Shown in pieces: positions 38,801 through 52,559 of a DNA stretch of 64,000 nt (its first letter is position 1; every line of letters starts with the position of its first letter). The notes beneath the pieces were generated by a model. The model ran no database searches, had not been told where the DNA came from, and saw only the letters and a program-made list of their open reading frames with translations. A program made the position numbers and the translations under genes. The stretch is from Hepsetus odoe (lineage: Eukaryota > Chordata > Actinopteri > Characiformes > Hepsetidae): positions 7,635,855 to 7,699,854 of the forward strand of contig CM029372.1 of NCBI GenBank assembly GCA_017165825.1, read 5' to 3'.

Positions 38801-41800
38801 ATAATCGCTGTGATGAACTGGTGGTTACCGTCACCTCAGATCCAAATCCTAATGGTTACTTAGAGAATATTCAGCATCCTGGCAGGAGCCTTAGAGAGTT
38901 CACCTGCAGACAACTTAAGGATGGTGTAATTTCATATGTCCACAATGGAGGCTCAGTGGCTGCACTCACCTTGCAGGTTTCAGATGGGGATCAGATCAGC
39001 CAGTCAACCACTTTCAAGCTAACAGTTACAGAGCCACAGATGAGCATTGTGACCAACACAGGACTTCTTCTCACTCAGGGCAGCAACTCATCAATTGGGA
39101 TACAGAACCTGGCAGTGTCTGCCACTCCTAGGAATGGAGATATCATATTTAATGTTACACAGCCACTGAGATTTGGGGAACTGCAAATAATTGCAGATAA
39201 TGGTACACCACAGAGAGTGTCAGAATTTCATCAGTCAGACTTGGAGCATAATAAACTTAGGTACATCACGACAATTTCATCTGATCTGGAGGCCACAGAA
39301 ACTGAAAATATTCATTTTAATGCTCATCTTGGATTATCTACTCTTACAGATAATGTATTTACTATTAAGATTATGCCTGCTCAGCTAGGAATAGCCAAGA
39401 TTGTTCCGCTCGAAATAACAGAGGGGCAGCCAAAGGTCCTGAGCCAAGCAGAGCTGGAGGCTGTGGTGAAGGGCAAGAGCATTCATTCAGCATCAGTAAA
39501 ATACATTGTTTTAAAGCAACCAACACTAGGCTACTTGATGCTTCAAGGTAAGGATCTATCAGGTGGAAAAAGCTTCACCCAACAGGATATTGAGAATGGA
39601 CATATCAGTTACAAACCCACAATGCCCAAGCCTTTTGATACTGAGGACAATTTTCAGTTTAAAGTCTTTGCAGAAGGTCACTATTCCAGAGTATATACCT
39701 TCCCAATCAAAGTTAAAGCTGATTCTAATGCTCCTACCTTGACTAATGAGAAACTGGTGGTACTGGATGGAAATGAAAATATCTTGAATAAAGAATACCT
39801 CTGGGTAGAGACTTCAAGTTCTAAGGCTTTTGTTTACAGGATTACTGAAGACCCTAGACATGGAAGTCTTATTAGAGATTCCCCTCCTGGGGTACCAAGG
39901 TTTGAGGGTGCAGTTCATGTTTTCAGTAATGAGGATCTTCTTTTGAACAGACTTATTTACAAACATGATGGCTCAGAGATCAGCCATGACCAGTTTAGCT
40001 TCCTTGTTTTCAAAGAAGCCGAAGGTAGTCCAGAAGGGCAAGAGGTCCTCAGAGGAGTATTTAACATAGCAATTCAGTCCAAAAATGATCATGTACCTCA
40101 GAGGGTCTTCAATAAACCCTTTAATGTGGTGAGAAAAGGTCAACGTTTACTTACCACTGAAGATATTCTATTCAAAGATGATGATTCTGACTTTAATGAC
40201 ACGCAGCTAGTCTATGTTCGAGTGGGAATTCTCTCAGGTAGCATTGTTTCATCAGCAAACCCTTCACAACCCCTCTTCCGCTTCACACAGGCAGACCTAA
40301 GAGATGGAAATGTTCTGTTTGTTCATCATGGTGCTGATAGTGAACGGTTCCAGCTTCAAGTGTCTGATGGATTGCACAAAACAACAGCTCTGCTCCAGGT
40401 ACAGGCAGGTGAGCCATACCTGCATGTAGTCAATAACACCATGATTGTAATGGATCATGGCAGCACCAAGACATTAAACACAAATCTTCTGGGCACGGAG
40501 TCCAACATGGACATTAGAAATCCTGCAGAAATTGTCTATGATGTAACCACTCCACCGAGTGATGGCAGGATCATAGTGAGTGGCATTGAGGCCAATCGGT
40601 TCACGCAAGAGGATCTTAGGAAAGGAGTGGTGTCATATGAACACAGTGTTCATAGCCTGAAGTCCAAAGACTCATTCACCTTCAATGTACATGCAAAAGG
40701 AATCTCAGAGGAAGGCACATTCAGAATTAAGTTCTTCAAGCAAGGATACTTGTCTGAACCTCAGGTTACCTCCAATCACGTGATCATTGCATATGAAGGA
40801 GAGCATTCCATCATCGACTCATCTCATCTGAGGGTAAGAGCAGAATGAGGGCTGACTTAAGTGCACTTTAATTCTACTTATTTCAATACCCCTTGACTGG
40901 ATTTTCATGAAATTCTCATTACTGGAAGATTAAAGTAATGGTGTGTAATATTACTTACCTTTGATGTTATGTTTGAGATGTGAAACTAATAGTTCTACTT
41001 TTTTGCAATTGTGCAATTGGACAGAAGAAGATTTTTGACATAGACATGTGCTTGATATGTTTGACAACCTTATCAGTGTTGATTAGTTTCACACATGAAA
41101 GTGGGAGCAAGCAGGTCTTCTTTTAATCTCCTAAGGTGATAAATTGAAATTAATCAAGTAGAGAAAACTTCAACATCCTTTAACTTCAGCTTTAACATTC
41201 TGCCAACATACAGTCAAAAATATGAGTGCCTGCTTCACATCACAACCATGAGAGTTTCCAAAGCCACAGTTTAACAGCTCTCACGCTACAAATGGTATAG
41301 CCATAAATCTGAAACCAAATACTACTGTGCTTTAACGTTGCAAAATCGCATTTGCATGAGAATAGCTCAGTGTCTGCTATGATTTAAATCTGGTATGTGG
41401 TTGACCTTACCCTGCATGCACACTCCATAATTACATACTGCCTGGCTTCCATGCAAATTTATTAAAGATGGGGAACTCCTTGGCAGCTTTACTAGTCATA
41501 TCTAAGATACTTTCTCCCAAACCTTTTAAGTTTGTAGTATTGGTAGTGGAGAATAAAAAAAGATCTCATTCACAATATCAATGCCTGCTTTCCCTGAAAT
41601 CTACAATTACAGGTCAGAGTTGTGAATCATTCCAAACACTATCAGTCATTTCACATTTCTTGCTTCCTCTTAAGGTCGAGCAAACTGACATCTTGCCTAC
41701 TGAGATGGTCTACAGCATTAAAGAACCCCCACTTCTTGGTCACGTGGTGAAAATGACAAATAGCTCTGAAGGCACAGCCACCTCCATCCTGGACTATATC

Positions 41801-44304
41801 CACTCCTTCACACAAGCGGATGTCAACATGGGCACAATATTGTATGTGTCAGCGTCACTGCTTGGTACAGATCGGTTCATTCTGGATGTTAGTAATGGCT
41901 TCATCATGGTGGAGGACCTGGAGGTGCAGGTGGACATCGTGCCCAGGCTCATCCCTATCCAGGTGGTCAACTTCACGCTGAGAGAAGGTGGAGCCGTGGC
42001 ACTCTCAGAGGAGGTGCTCAATGTCACACACCCTTTCTACAGGTCCTTCAATATCGACTTCATCATGGAGGAAGCACCTCAACATGGAGAAATAAAATAC
42101 CTGGACAAGGAGGAAGATGGACTCATCTCTTTTACCTGGGATGATGTGAGTACTGCCCTTTTACTGGTTACACAGTTTATACTATATATACAACCTTTTT
42201 AGGAGCTTCTTCATCTGACAGCAAAAGGGCTTTTTTAGCACTAATATCACCTTTAATGTGTTACTTGTTATTTCTTATGACTGTTTGTAGTTGTCTGAAA
42301 CAATATTCCTTCAAATATATTAATTGAACATAGTGTCCAAATGTTATTTATAATGTTTATTTATCACATTTCATCTGATAGAGGCACTGGGTCTTTCCCA
42401 AACTAGTTCTCCTCATCTAACACCTTGTTATGAAGTGTAACAGCTGTGGAGTGAGAGGGTATAAATACAGTCGTGACCAAAAGTTTAGAGAATAACACAA
42501 GTATTGGTTTTCACAAAGTTTGCTGCTTCTGTGTTTTTAGATCCTTTTGTCTGATGTTTCTGTGGTAACTGCAGTATAATTACAAGCATTTCATAAGTTT
42601 CAAAAGCTTTTATTGACAATTACATTAAGTTTATGCAAAGAGTCAATATTTGCAGCGTTTGCCCTTCTTTTTCAAGACCTCTGCAAATCACCCTGGCATG
42701 CTGTCAATCAACTTCTGGACCAAATCCTGACTAATGGAATCTATTCTTGCATAATCAATGCTTGTAGTTTGTCAGAATTTGTGGGTTTTGGTTTGTTCTC
42801 CCATCTCTTGAAGATTGAATAAAAAAGCAAACTTTGTAAAAATTACTATTTTTACTATTACTATTTGTGTAATTCTCAAAACATTTGGCCATGGCTGTAC
42901 ATAGATACCTTGAAATGTCCTTGTTACTCTACATTGAACCAAAAAAGGCATTAAGGCATAGCTGTTTGGCATCCTGACTTGCATGACCAATTAATCGTTT
43001 ACAAAAGACAAGAATAAGAGAGGAAGAAAAAAAGAAAAAAAATAGAACCATGCTGACTAACCAAAATAAATGGACAATCATCAACCCATTATCTGTGCCA
43101 AACCAGGTTCATGGTTAAGGTAGAAAAACACCCTGGACAGGCCTCTAGTCCATCGTAAGGCAGACACACAGAAAAACCTGCTCACACCTACAAGGCAACT
43201 TAGCATCTCTAATCTGCCTGACATGTATTTCTTTGGATTGTGGGAGGAAACCTGAGCTCCCAGAAAAAAACCCACTCAGAAAAGGGGACACTCAGACAAT
43301 ACAGAACATTCTTGCTGAGGGACAACAGTGCTGAACACTGTGCCACAGCGCCACCCAAATAATTAACATATGCTATGTAATAAACTGTCCCTTGTATTAT
43401 TCACATGGTAAGCCTTCCATATGAACACTCCAGCGAGGGCTGAGTGCATAGGTCAAGGATATAGAAGACAAAAATCAGACTGGGATAAAACATCTATAGT
43501 TGACTTAAAGGCATGCTACTTTTGGGCAGCAGTGACCTAGTGGTCAGGGACTAGGCCCCAGGATCGGAAGGTTGTGGGTTTGAATCACAGATCAATAGGT
43601 TTCCCTGAGGTGCCCATGAGCAAGGTGCTGTCTTCATCACTGCTACCCAGGTGCTGGATATAGCTGCCCCCTGCTGCACATGTGTGTGTGTAAGTGAAAA
43701 GCAGAGGTTGTGTTTCACTGTGTGCTGTGCCGTGCCAAAATGACAAATAGTCACTTTCACTTGTATTTAATACTGCCATTAAAAGGCTACTGTTACTCAC
43801 TCAAGCTTATTTAACAACTATTCACTAGCAACTGCTAAATGTTCAGCCTTTAGTGAGTGAGTGAGTGAATCAGTGAGTCAGTGAGCCAATGAGTCAGTGA
43901 GTGAGTGAGTTGTACCAAAACGCCTACTTGTGCATGCCTGCCTTACTTGTCCTGCCCAATAAAGAAGAGGAAATAGTGGAGTATGTGTTTCTCATGTGTG
44001 TCCCATATTTGTTCTGTTCAAAAAAAGCCTAATTCCTATCACACCACAAGAAACTGGGAGCCACTGAGAAGGTTTGTTGGTTTAATTAAAAAGACAAGAA
44101 GTGAAAACAGTCAGGCACTGAGACAAATAATTTTTCTCCCCAGTATTAGCTGTATCATTTAAGCACAGCCAGGCATAAAATAGCATTTTCTGCATCTTAT
44201 TTACAAGCTGTTCGTGGAATAAAAGCCATTGAGTCTGACTTTGATCAAACCAGTTCTTTGTACCTTCGAGCAGCAATGTTCTCTATGTTTGAATGAAGTC
44301 AATG

Positions 44305-44365
<61 letters not shown>

Positions 44366-47300
44366 TTTTCTTTCTCTCTTTTCTCTCTTTTGTTCCCTGA
44401 GATCTTAGTTCATTTGAATAGGCTTCGCAGGAGCAGTGTGTTGCAGTGGGAGCAGCATGTTGCTTTCTGTAGTGGTCCAGCTGTCTGCTAGTGGAAAAAG
44501 TGAGAGTAAAATGATTGAGGTCTGGTGGGAAAGTACTATGTATCATGTGAGTGCAGCAGTGCTGAGCCTCAAGGAGGTGGTTAGACGCTGTTCTTATGGC
44601 TGCAGTGTGGGGCTTGGCCTCAGCTCATTCTCTGTTCAAGCACGGGTGGAAATTCTGATGGAGCTGCCCTGCTGCCCTAAGCCAAAATAAACTGGCCCAT
44701 ATATTCCTATAATAAAGAATCCACACAGTCTTTACTGAGCACTGCCAGACTTTGAAAGACCCCACTGTGAAGAAGGATCTGTGTTGCCTGAAGAACTGAA
44801 CTGAGATCAGGAGCAGCGTTTTCTGTTGCCTACTGACAGTTACAGCTTTGCTCAATTGCTGGCGATTGGTACTGGAAACAAGGTAAATGGTCAGAATGAA
44901 TGCTGTCAAGCCAGCCATCCTGAACAAACGCCATTTTCTAGTATGTTGAAAAACCAACATGCAATTTTTAGGTTAGCTAAGGCATAATTGCTTGTTGGTT
45001 TCAGGTGGGTCAGTGTAAAGCTCAGAATGGCGAGTCCACTTTCCATGTAGTTGACAGTTTTACTCCACAGCAACAGTCAAACAGAAAACGAAGTCCATAG
45101 CCATTTTGTAGTGTTGCTAGACAGAGTATTCTTTTGGCAAAGTTGTTGGGTAGGGATTTATTTTCAAAAGCATAATATAGCTTTATAGAGCTGTTTTTAT
45201 CATGCAGTGTGGCATAAAGGACCAGAAGTTAGCACGAATAAATTATTACCATACTGAGAGTGAAAGCTGTAGACTGGCTTTGGAAAGGACAGATCCCAGA
45301 GAAGAATGGCCCTTAAATGAAAGATTTACTGTATCATGCTTTCATTATCAGACATCATTGGGAGTTTCCACTCACCCATGTGGGGAACGGGGTGGTTCTT
45401 TGCTGTAGTTTGGCATGCGTGAACAATGGAGCAGGCACACAAAAGTCGCAGTAGTGTGTTACTCAGAAGTAAACAGGAGAGGCTCCCAGCATGCACGAGA
45501 AACAGTCAAATGAAGTCAAAATACACAGTAATCAAATATGTCTACAAGTGAAAGATTGCTTCTTGTAGAAAAGACTGGTCTGCCAGATAAACACCCTCGA
45601 TCAGTGAACGCACTGAGCCATTCCATTCATGAAGTGGCGATCATCTGGAGGCCATTAAAATCTGCACATAGCAGTGTACTAGAGCTCACTCTTGTAGCTC
45701 ATGCTTTGCAGCAGCCTGGAGGGGAAAGCAGGCTAACAGACCAGCAGTAAATGGCTGTGATAAACATATGTATACAGGTTTTGTCCCAGGGTTTTTACTT
45801 CTGCATGGGAGTGTTGAAAAGTACAACAGAATCACGCAAGAACGCACACATCATATTGGAGCACAAGGCATTTAGGACAAATATAAATACATGAGGTATT
45901 AGTGTGGAAAGTGCATATCACTGGTGTGTAATTACTTTTTAATGCATTTGCAATTCTCAGTAGTGTATTATGTTGCAGTATGTTTTGGACATGGTTGTTT
46001 GACCTGTGCATTATCTAGCCACAAAGTCAAATTTCTGGATCACCAACTGATCAGCAACACAGTAATGCAGTATTTTCAAGTTATTAACCTAATTACGTAG
46101 GGATAGCATCTTATTTCTTTCTTGCCTGTAACAAGCAAAGAAAAAAACTATGAAAACTGCTGCCAGTACTAAAATTTGGGTAAGAACTGTACTGGAAGGA
46201 GAAAATGTGGTCGGAAAAGACTTAAATGAGAATTCAATATCGATATCGAATATTGATGTTTAATAGATAAAGTAAAAGCATTTCCACAAACAATGCAAGG
46301 AGAAGTCAAGGCATTGGGACTAAAACATGTCTTTTTAGCTTTAGGAAAACCATTTATTATTAAAGCTAATCTAAAAAATTAGCTCCTAATTTTGGGATCC
46401 TAACCCACAACCTTCCAACCCTGGGGCCTAGTCTCTAATCACTAGACGGCCGCTACCCCAAATGTGGTCTGATGAGTTCAGATTTACCCTGTTTAGGGTA
46501 AGGAAGAGAGTCGGATGAAGTGATGCACCCATCATGCCTAGTGCCTACCATATACTCCAGTAGAGGGTTGCTTCTAACCTAGCAATAAGGTCAGCTGACT
46601 ACCTGAATATACTGAATAACCAGGTTTTTCTATTAATGGATTTTTCCTGATGGTAAGGAGCATGTTTCAAGATGACAATGCCAGATTCATCAGGTTTCAA
46701 ATCAGGAATGAAAATGAATGCAACTCTGTTCAGAAATGAATGTTTTTCAGTTTTCAGTCAAAAGCAGTTATCATTGGTCCAACAAAATATATAAGATTTG
46801 ACCAGGTCCTTAGGCCAGGTAGTGTATTTATTTTTGGCACTGTTTGAACAAAACCTTGGATTTCATTTATATCATTTATATTAATAAAACCCACAGGCCT
46901 TTTAAATTGTGAGAAATTTTCATGAGAAAGTCAGAAGAGGTGGTACAGTGACTTTTTATCTGAAGATTTTGTTCCAGCAATGTTGATTAGCTTAATTGCA
47001 CTCCTAATAATGGGAAATATAATCATGAAATATAATTAGGATAAATAATATTACAATAACTGTTTTATTACATTTTTTCCATTTTTCAAAAGGAAGAAAC
47101 CTTTTGCACAGTACTGGAAGAAGTAGTGACCAATTTTAGTCAAACAAAAGAATGGATAGAAACGGATATCAAATACAGTTTGCTGCAGTTAGTAGTTTTT
47201 TTTGTCACTAGCACAATTAATCTGTTTTAAGTGCAATTGTCACATATGTATGCCTGTGCACATCTTAACACTGACCATTACCATTGTTGCATAGCAACAG

Positions 47301-48356
47301 GGAGATGCCTGGCCAAAGGCAGCCTCCAAAATAGGGCAGCGATTGCTTGTATGTGCCTCTTTCTGTTTTTTAGTTTTTCTTTTAAACATATAAAGGAAAA
47401 ATCCATTGTCTTTTAAACATGTTGCGTTACAGTCCACTGCTACTATATTTGGGAAAGTGTGTGCATTTTACACACAAATTGTTGCGCCTAGAATCAAAAT
47501 ATAAACTGGCCTTTTTATCAACCATTTCAGGAATTTTTAACATTATTGTTGTCATTGTGTCTCTTCCGGGCAGATATCATAATACATGTCATGGATATAT
47601 CTTCAGATTTCATGATACTATGGATCTGCCACATTACCCACCCATATATAACCTGTATTCACTGTTTCTCCACATGTTTAGGTGCAGCAAGGTTTGATCT
47701 ACTACCTTCATGACAGCACAGAGACGACAGAGGACAGCCTCACACTCTCTGCTTCTGCCTTTGAGATCAACCGCCGCAGCAACCCAGTCACCATCAGCAT
47801 CAGCATCCTCCCTGTTAATGATGAGCCGCCAAAGCTACAGCGCAACACGGGCCTGGAGGTACAACCTTAACGCTTTTCCATTTCTCACTGAGGCTCATTC
47901 CCATGGACCTCACAACCAAAGTGGCTTCTGTAGAATTAAAGAGTGTCTCAATGGCAAAGAGAGCCCATGAAACATGGCCTGAAAAACAACGGCTCTTTCT
48001 CCCCACTAATGCAGAGATGAGTGTGTTGTGTTTTTTTGGATCGCCTGTGGTCCACATCGCTTTGTAACTCATATTTTTTGGAAACCATGATTGTGACAGG
48101 AATTCGGCTTTTGGGATCTAAGAGCAGCCTGGCCAATCCGAGTCACCATGACTATCCCACAAAATGTGAAATAATGATATGTCTTTTCCACATGTACAGA
48201 CTGAATATTCTCTCTTTCTCTCTGTCTCTGTCTCTGTCGCTTCTCTCTCTCTCTCCAAAATTTTAGAATCCTTTTGTCAACCTCTTTCTTTCACTTAAAG
48301 GTTCTTCCTTAATTTTATATCTCTGTCCTACTCTTTCTGTTTTATTCCTTATAAAT

Positions 48357-48420
<64 letters not shown>

Positions 48421-51400
48421 TCTTTCTGATTTAAGGCAGGAAGCTGTAGTTTTGGTTGTCTGACCTGCAGCAGATGATCAGACATGATGAATAACATGGT
48501 GGTGACACAGATCCTGCCTAGTAGAACTCCAGCTGGCATTCATTAGAGATCTTCCCTCAAACACACACTCAGCAACCTCTCATTCTCCCTTACACACAGT
48601 CCCCATCACTTATACATTCACTGGACACCACGTGTCCGCTACGCATTCTCGCACAAGACAAACGGCATATGCACCCATTCAGCAGGTCCTCACACACACT
48701 GCACATTCATCAGCATGTAGAGTCTCCTCACAGTAGAATCAAGCATCTCAAAGGGGACAAAGCAGCCCAATCAGAGAGTGATTACTACTCGCTGTAATAG
48801 TGGCTTGTTAAGCCTCACTCAAACACAGCTCCCTCAGTAGGCTGAAATTAAATTTGCCGCACAGCGTCAGATCAATGTTATATGTATTACACATTGATTA
48901 TGAAGAAATATCAATTTCCTACACAATTTGGAGGATAATTGTGGTATGAAATTGTACTGACTGATGCCTCAGGCCCACATGTAATAATGCTGCCACCAAG
49001 TGGTAGATGATAAGCACTCCACATGGTATATATTATGTTAGAAGAAGCAAATCTCCCCCATAGGCACTAGAGGGCATAACTGATATAAATGTACATGCAC
49101 AGACCCTGGCAATCATGGCACGTTGCCCCTATGAATTACATAGAATTCATATTACCACTGACTAGACATGAGGTAGGCAGGGTGAATACTTTGTACTTTA
49201 ATGTGATATTGCACTTTGGCTATGGTGTTTAAATAAGCACATTCTCTGCACTCAAACATGAGTTGCGTGGAAATAGCTTCTCTAAAAGTTAATGGAATTG
49301 TAGACCTTGCTTATCTGGGCCACTGCTTCGTGAACTGAATTTCTCTGCCAGTCTTTTTTTTTTTTTTTCCATGGTTCTGTCTGGAGAGTGGTAGATGGAG
49401 GCAGCAGAGGGGAGCAAGGCTGAATAAATCGATATGACTCTTTCACTGCACGCCTCTCTGTTCTCCCTACTGACTCCTGCTATTTAGGAAAGTCTTTCAG
49501 GAGATCTGCTCTGGCTCTTTCAATTAATGTTCCATTCAGCTCTGCAGCCATTATAGGTCCATTAGAGCCCACCAAGGCCTGAGCAATGCTCTTTATCTTC
49601 AGATAACACGCCAAGCTGCTACACTGCAAAACAATCAAACCCTTTTAGGGATTTCTTTTGTTCTTCTCTAGTTTTGCTTTGTTTTCCAATTGTATTTTTA
49701 TGCCCCCCCTCCAACCCCCCACCCCCTTCCCCTGCCCCTTCTCTGCAGGTTCTGGCTGGTGAAGAATCAGAAATAACAAGCAGAGTCTTGAACACAGAAG
49801 ATCCGGACACTCCACCCGACATGTTGCTGTATACAGTTGAATCAGCAATGAATGGAATGGTTGCTCTGAAAGAATCGCCTGATGTTAGAATTAATAGTTT
49901 CTCCCAAGCTCAGATTAACAACGGCGAGGTCATTTTTCTCCATAAAGGTACAGCTTTACAAAAATCACTGTGTTTCACAGGACAAAAAGAAGAGTGAAAA
50001 GATGGTGAATTAATGATCAGTAAGCTAGTGCCCCTGTCCACATGCAAAAGATGAAGAGTTTCAACCAATCAATCAACCATTACATATGAGGAAATAAGTA
50101 AAGAATTACATACATTTCTAATTTACTAAATTTAAGATCAGACATAAGAAACAAATCAATATTAAACCTAATATGTAGGCAGCTATAGTAGCAACATTTC
50201 AAATTTCAGTGAAGAGATTAAATTGAATCAACAATTGAATAACATGGTAAATCATCAAAGTGAATTAAATTGTAATAATGAAACAAATGCAATAACTAAA
50301 TATACCATAATCAATTAACTCAGATCAGATAAAACACTTGCAGGCTGAATGGTTAGAAATGAAAAGTTTGTGAAATTGGTTGCATGACACCAGCAAGTGG
50401 GACTCACTGGTGCACTGTAGCTGACAGATACTTTCAATTTCATTAAACAGTTTTGGTACTTGAAGTCACCAGTGCGATTTTTATCATTTTTAATTAAAGT
50501 ATTGATGTGATATATAATGCCATATGGCCAGAAAGCAACTAAAAGTATTAAATGTCAGTGTGTTTCCACTGTTTTTACAGCTGCCTATTTTTAAATTGCA
50601 TCACTATCTTCAATAGCACATAATAATGTCACATCAGTAATCTTTTCACGGGAACTGGAATAAAGTTTTATTTCAATACAGTAGCATCGGTTTTTGTTAG
50701 AGCAGTAGGTCTGGTTTATATGCGTGCTGAAATGGTGTTAGATTAAATAATTGTAGGTAACAACAGCTCTTTATGTTGATTAGTTAAAATATCGCCTCCA
50801 TAGACAGTTTTTAATGAAAGGAATTATGCCAAATGGTTCATATTATCATACTTTTTTTTTCACTTTTTATAAAATAAAAGTCTTACAATAGGACGTGCAA
50901 GATTTAACCTCAACAGTCTCTACTCATTAGCCATACAGTTATACAGTCCATACAAAGCTACAAAAAACAGTCCAATTTCAATTCTAAAAACTCACAAAAA
51001 CCAATCCTCAAGTATGAATTCACCTGTTCAGTCTACAGCAGTTTATTCCTTTTACAGCTTTTAAAGTTATACGATATGTTTCAACCTTTCAGAATGAGGT
51101 ACAAAACAGAACATACTTAATGCGCATATTTTAGTGTTAAAGGCATAGTAACAACCTATTTAATTGTGAGAGATAAAGAAATGTTATTTTAATTAATTGT
51201 GAGAGAAAAAGAAATGTAAATGAAAATTTTATCTGTTTTAAATGTTATCGGGGCAGTGGTGGCCTAGTGGTTAGGGAGTTGCCCCAGTATCGGAAGATTG
51301 TGGGTTCGATTCCCCAGCAGTAGGTTGCCCTGAGGTACCCTTGAGCATGGTACCGTCCCCGTCACTGCTCCCCAGAGCTTTCAATAGCTGCCCACTGCTG

Positions 51401-52503
51401 CACGGTGTTTGTGTGTATGGGTTAAATGCAGAGGTCCAATTTCATTGTGGTTCACTGTGTGCTGTGCTGTGACCTCGCAATGACAAGGGTTTTCACTTTT
51501 CATCTGTTTTTGATACATTAAATATAATATAAAATGTAATGTATAACCCACAAATGGGTTTCAGGAGAACTCAAAGATGAGAAAACCTGTGTAATATTGT
51601 ATAATATGGACTTCATTAAAGTCCGTAGTTATAACTTATGTAGTCTTAACCGTGACGTGTTTAAGTAATATTTCTGGATTGGCCTTCATCATAATTAGGC
51701 CACAAAATTCTGTTCATAGTTTTAAAAAAAGTGTTAATTGCGTGAAACCATAGTTTTTTACATTAACAGGGTTTTTTAGGTTTTTTGAACATTAAAATAG
51801 GCTGATTAATTCTCTTTAATCAGCCTATAGGGGGTAGCGGTGGCCTAGTGTTTAGGCACCAGGCCCACAGATCGGAAAATCGTGGGTTCAAATCTCTAAC
51901 CAGCAGGTTGCCCTGAGGTACCCTTGAGCAAGGTTCCATCCCCGTCTCTGCTCCCAGGTTGCTTTCAATAGCTGCCCCCTGCTACACGTTTGTGTGTGGG
52001 TTAAACGTCGAGGTGTCATTTCATTGTGGTTTACTGTGTGCTGTGCCGTGTACTCATAATGACAAGACTTTCACTTTTTTAAGAGAATTACTTCAGGGTA
52101 TTGAGGAAAGCCATTCAGCAATGGATACATGCATGTTGTAAGCTCATGTGATATGATTTGAAAATGATTTAGTCAAAACTATAGAAACTATTGCATCAAC
52201 TCACTGGGAGGACGTACAGCTTCCTCAAGGACAAAGAAAGCTCAGAATAGCTACAACTGAACATTTTCAGGGATTTTTTGACTAACAGAAGCTTTTTGTC
52301 CCATCAGGATTGGAGTCTGGAGGTTTCGGATTCACAGTGACAGATGGAGACCACACCTCTCCTCTCTACCATTTTGTCATCACTGCCAGACAGCTGACAA
52401 TCTCTATGGAAGCTCAGGGCGAGCTCTTGCTTTTCCCAGGTGGGCTTCCACTCCTTCTCCACATTTAAAACCCAGCAGTCCCCAGGCAGTTTAAACACTT
52501 CTA

Positions 52504-52559
<56 letters not shown>

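Larger units (their letters stand above)
42146..47681 (+). other. cspg4: cspg4 intron 4, rich in transposon debris
   Basis: 5536 bp. It holds a deleted Tc1 element (42468-42897), an old DANA-like SINE (43078-43356), a tRNA-SINE (43524-43762), a GTGA repeat (43848-43911), a CT tract (44311-44362), a truncated SINE head joined to a mariner transposase remnant (46392-46830) and a lone Tc1-type terminus at 47101-47115. 44400-46390 shows nothing recognisable apart from short spurious open frames. Confidence 0.9.
49948..52307 (+). other. cspg4: cspg4 intron 6 with two sense SINEs
   Basis: 2360 bp, AT-rich. Two SINE copies in the gene's orientation occupy 51250-51500 and 51830-52077, and a perfect 13-bp hairpin sits immediately before the second. 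The first 1300 bases have no feature I recognise. Confidence 0.9.
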
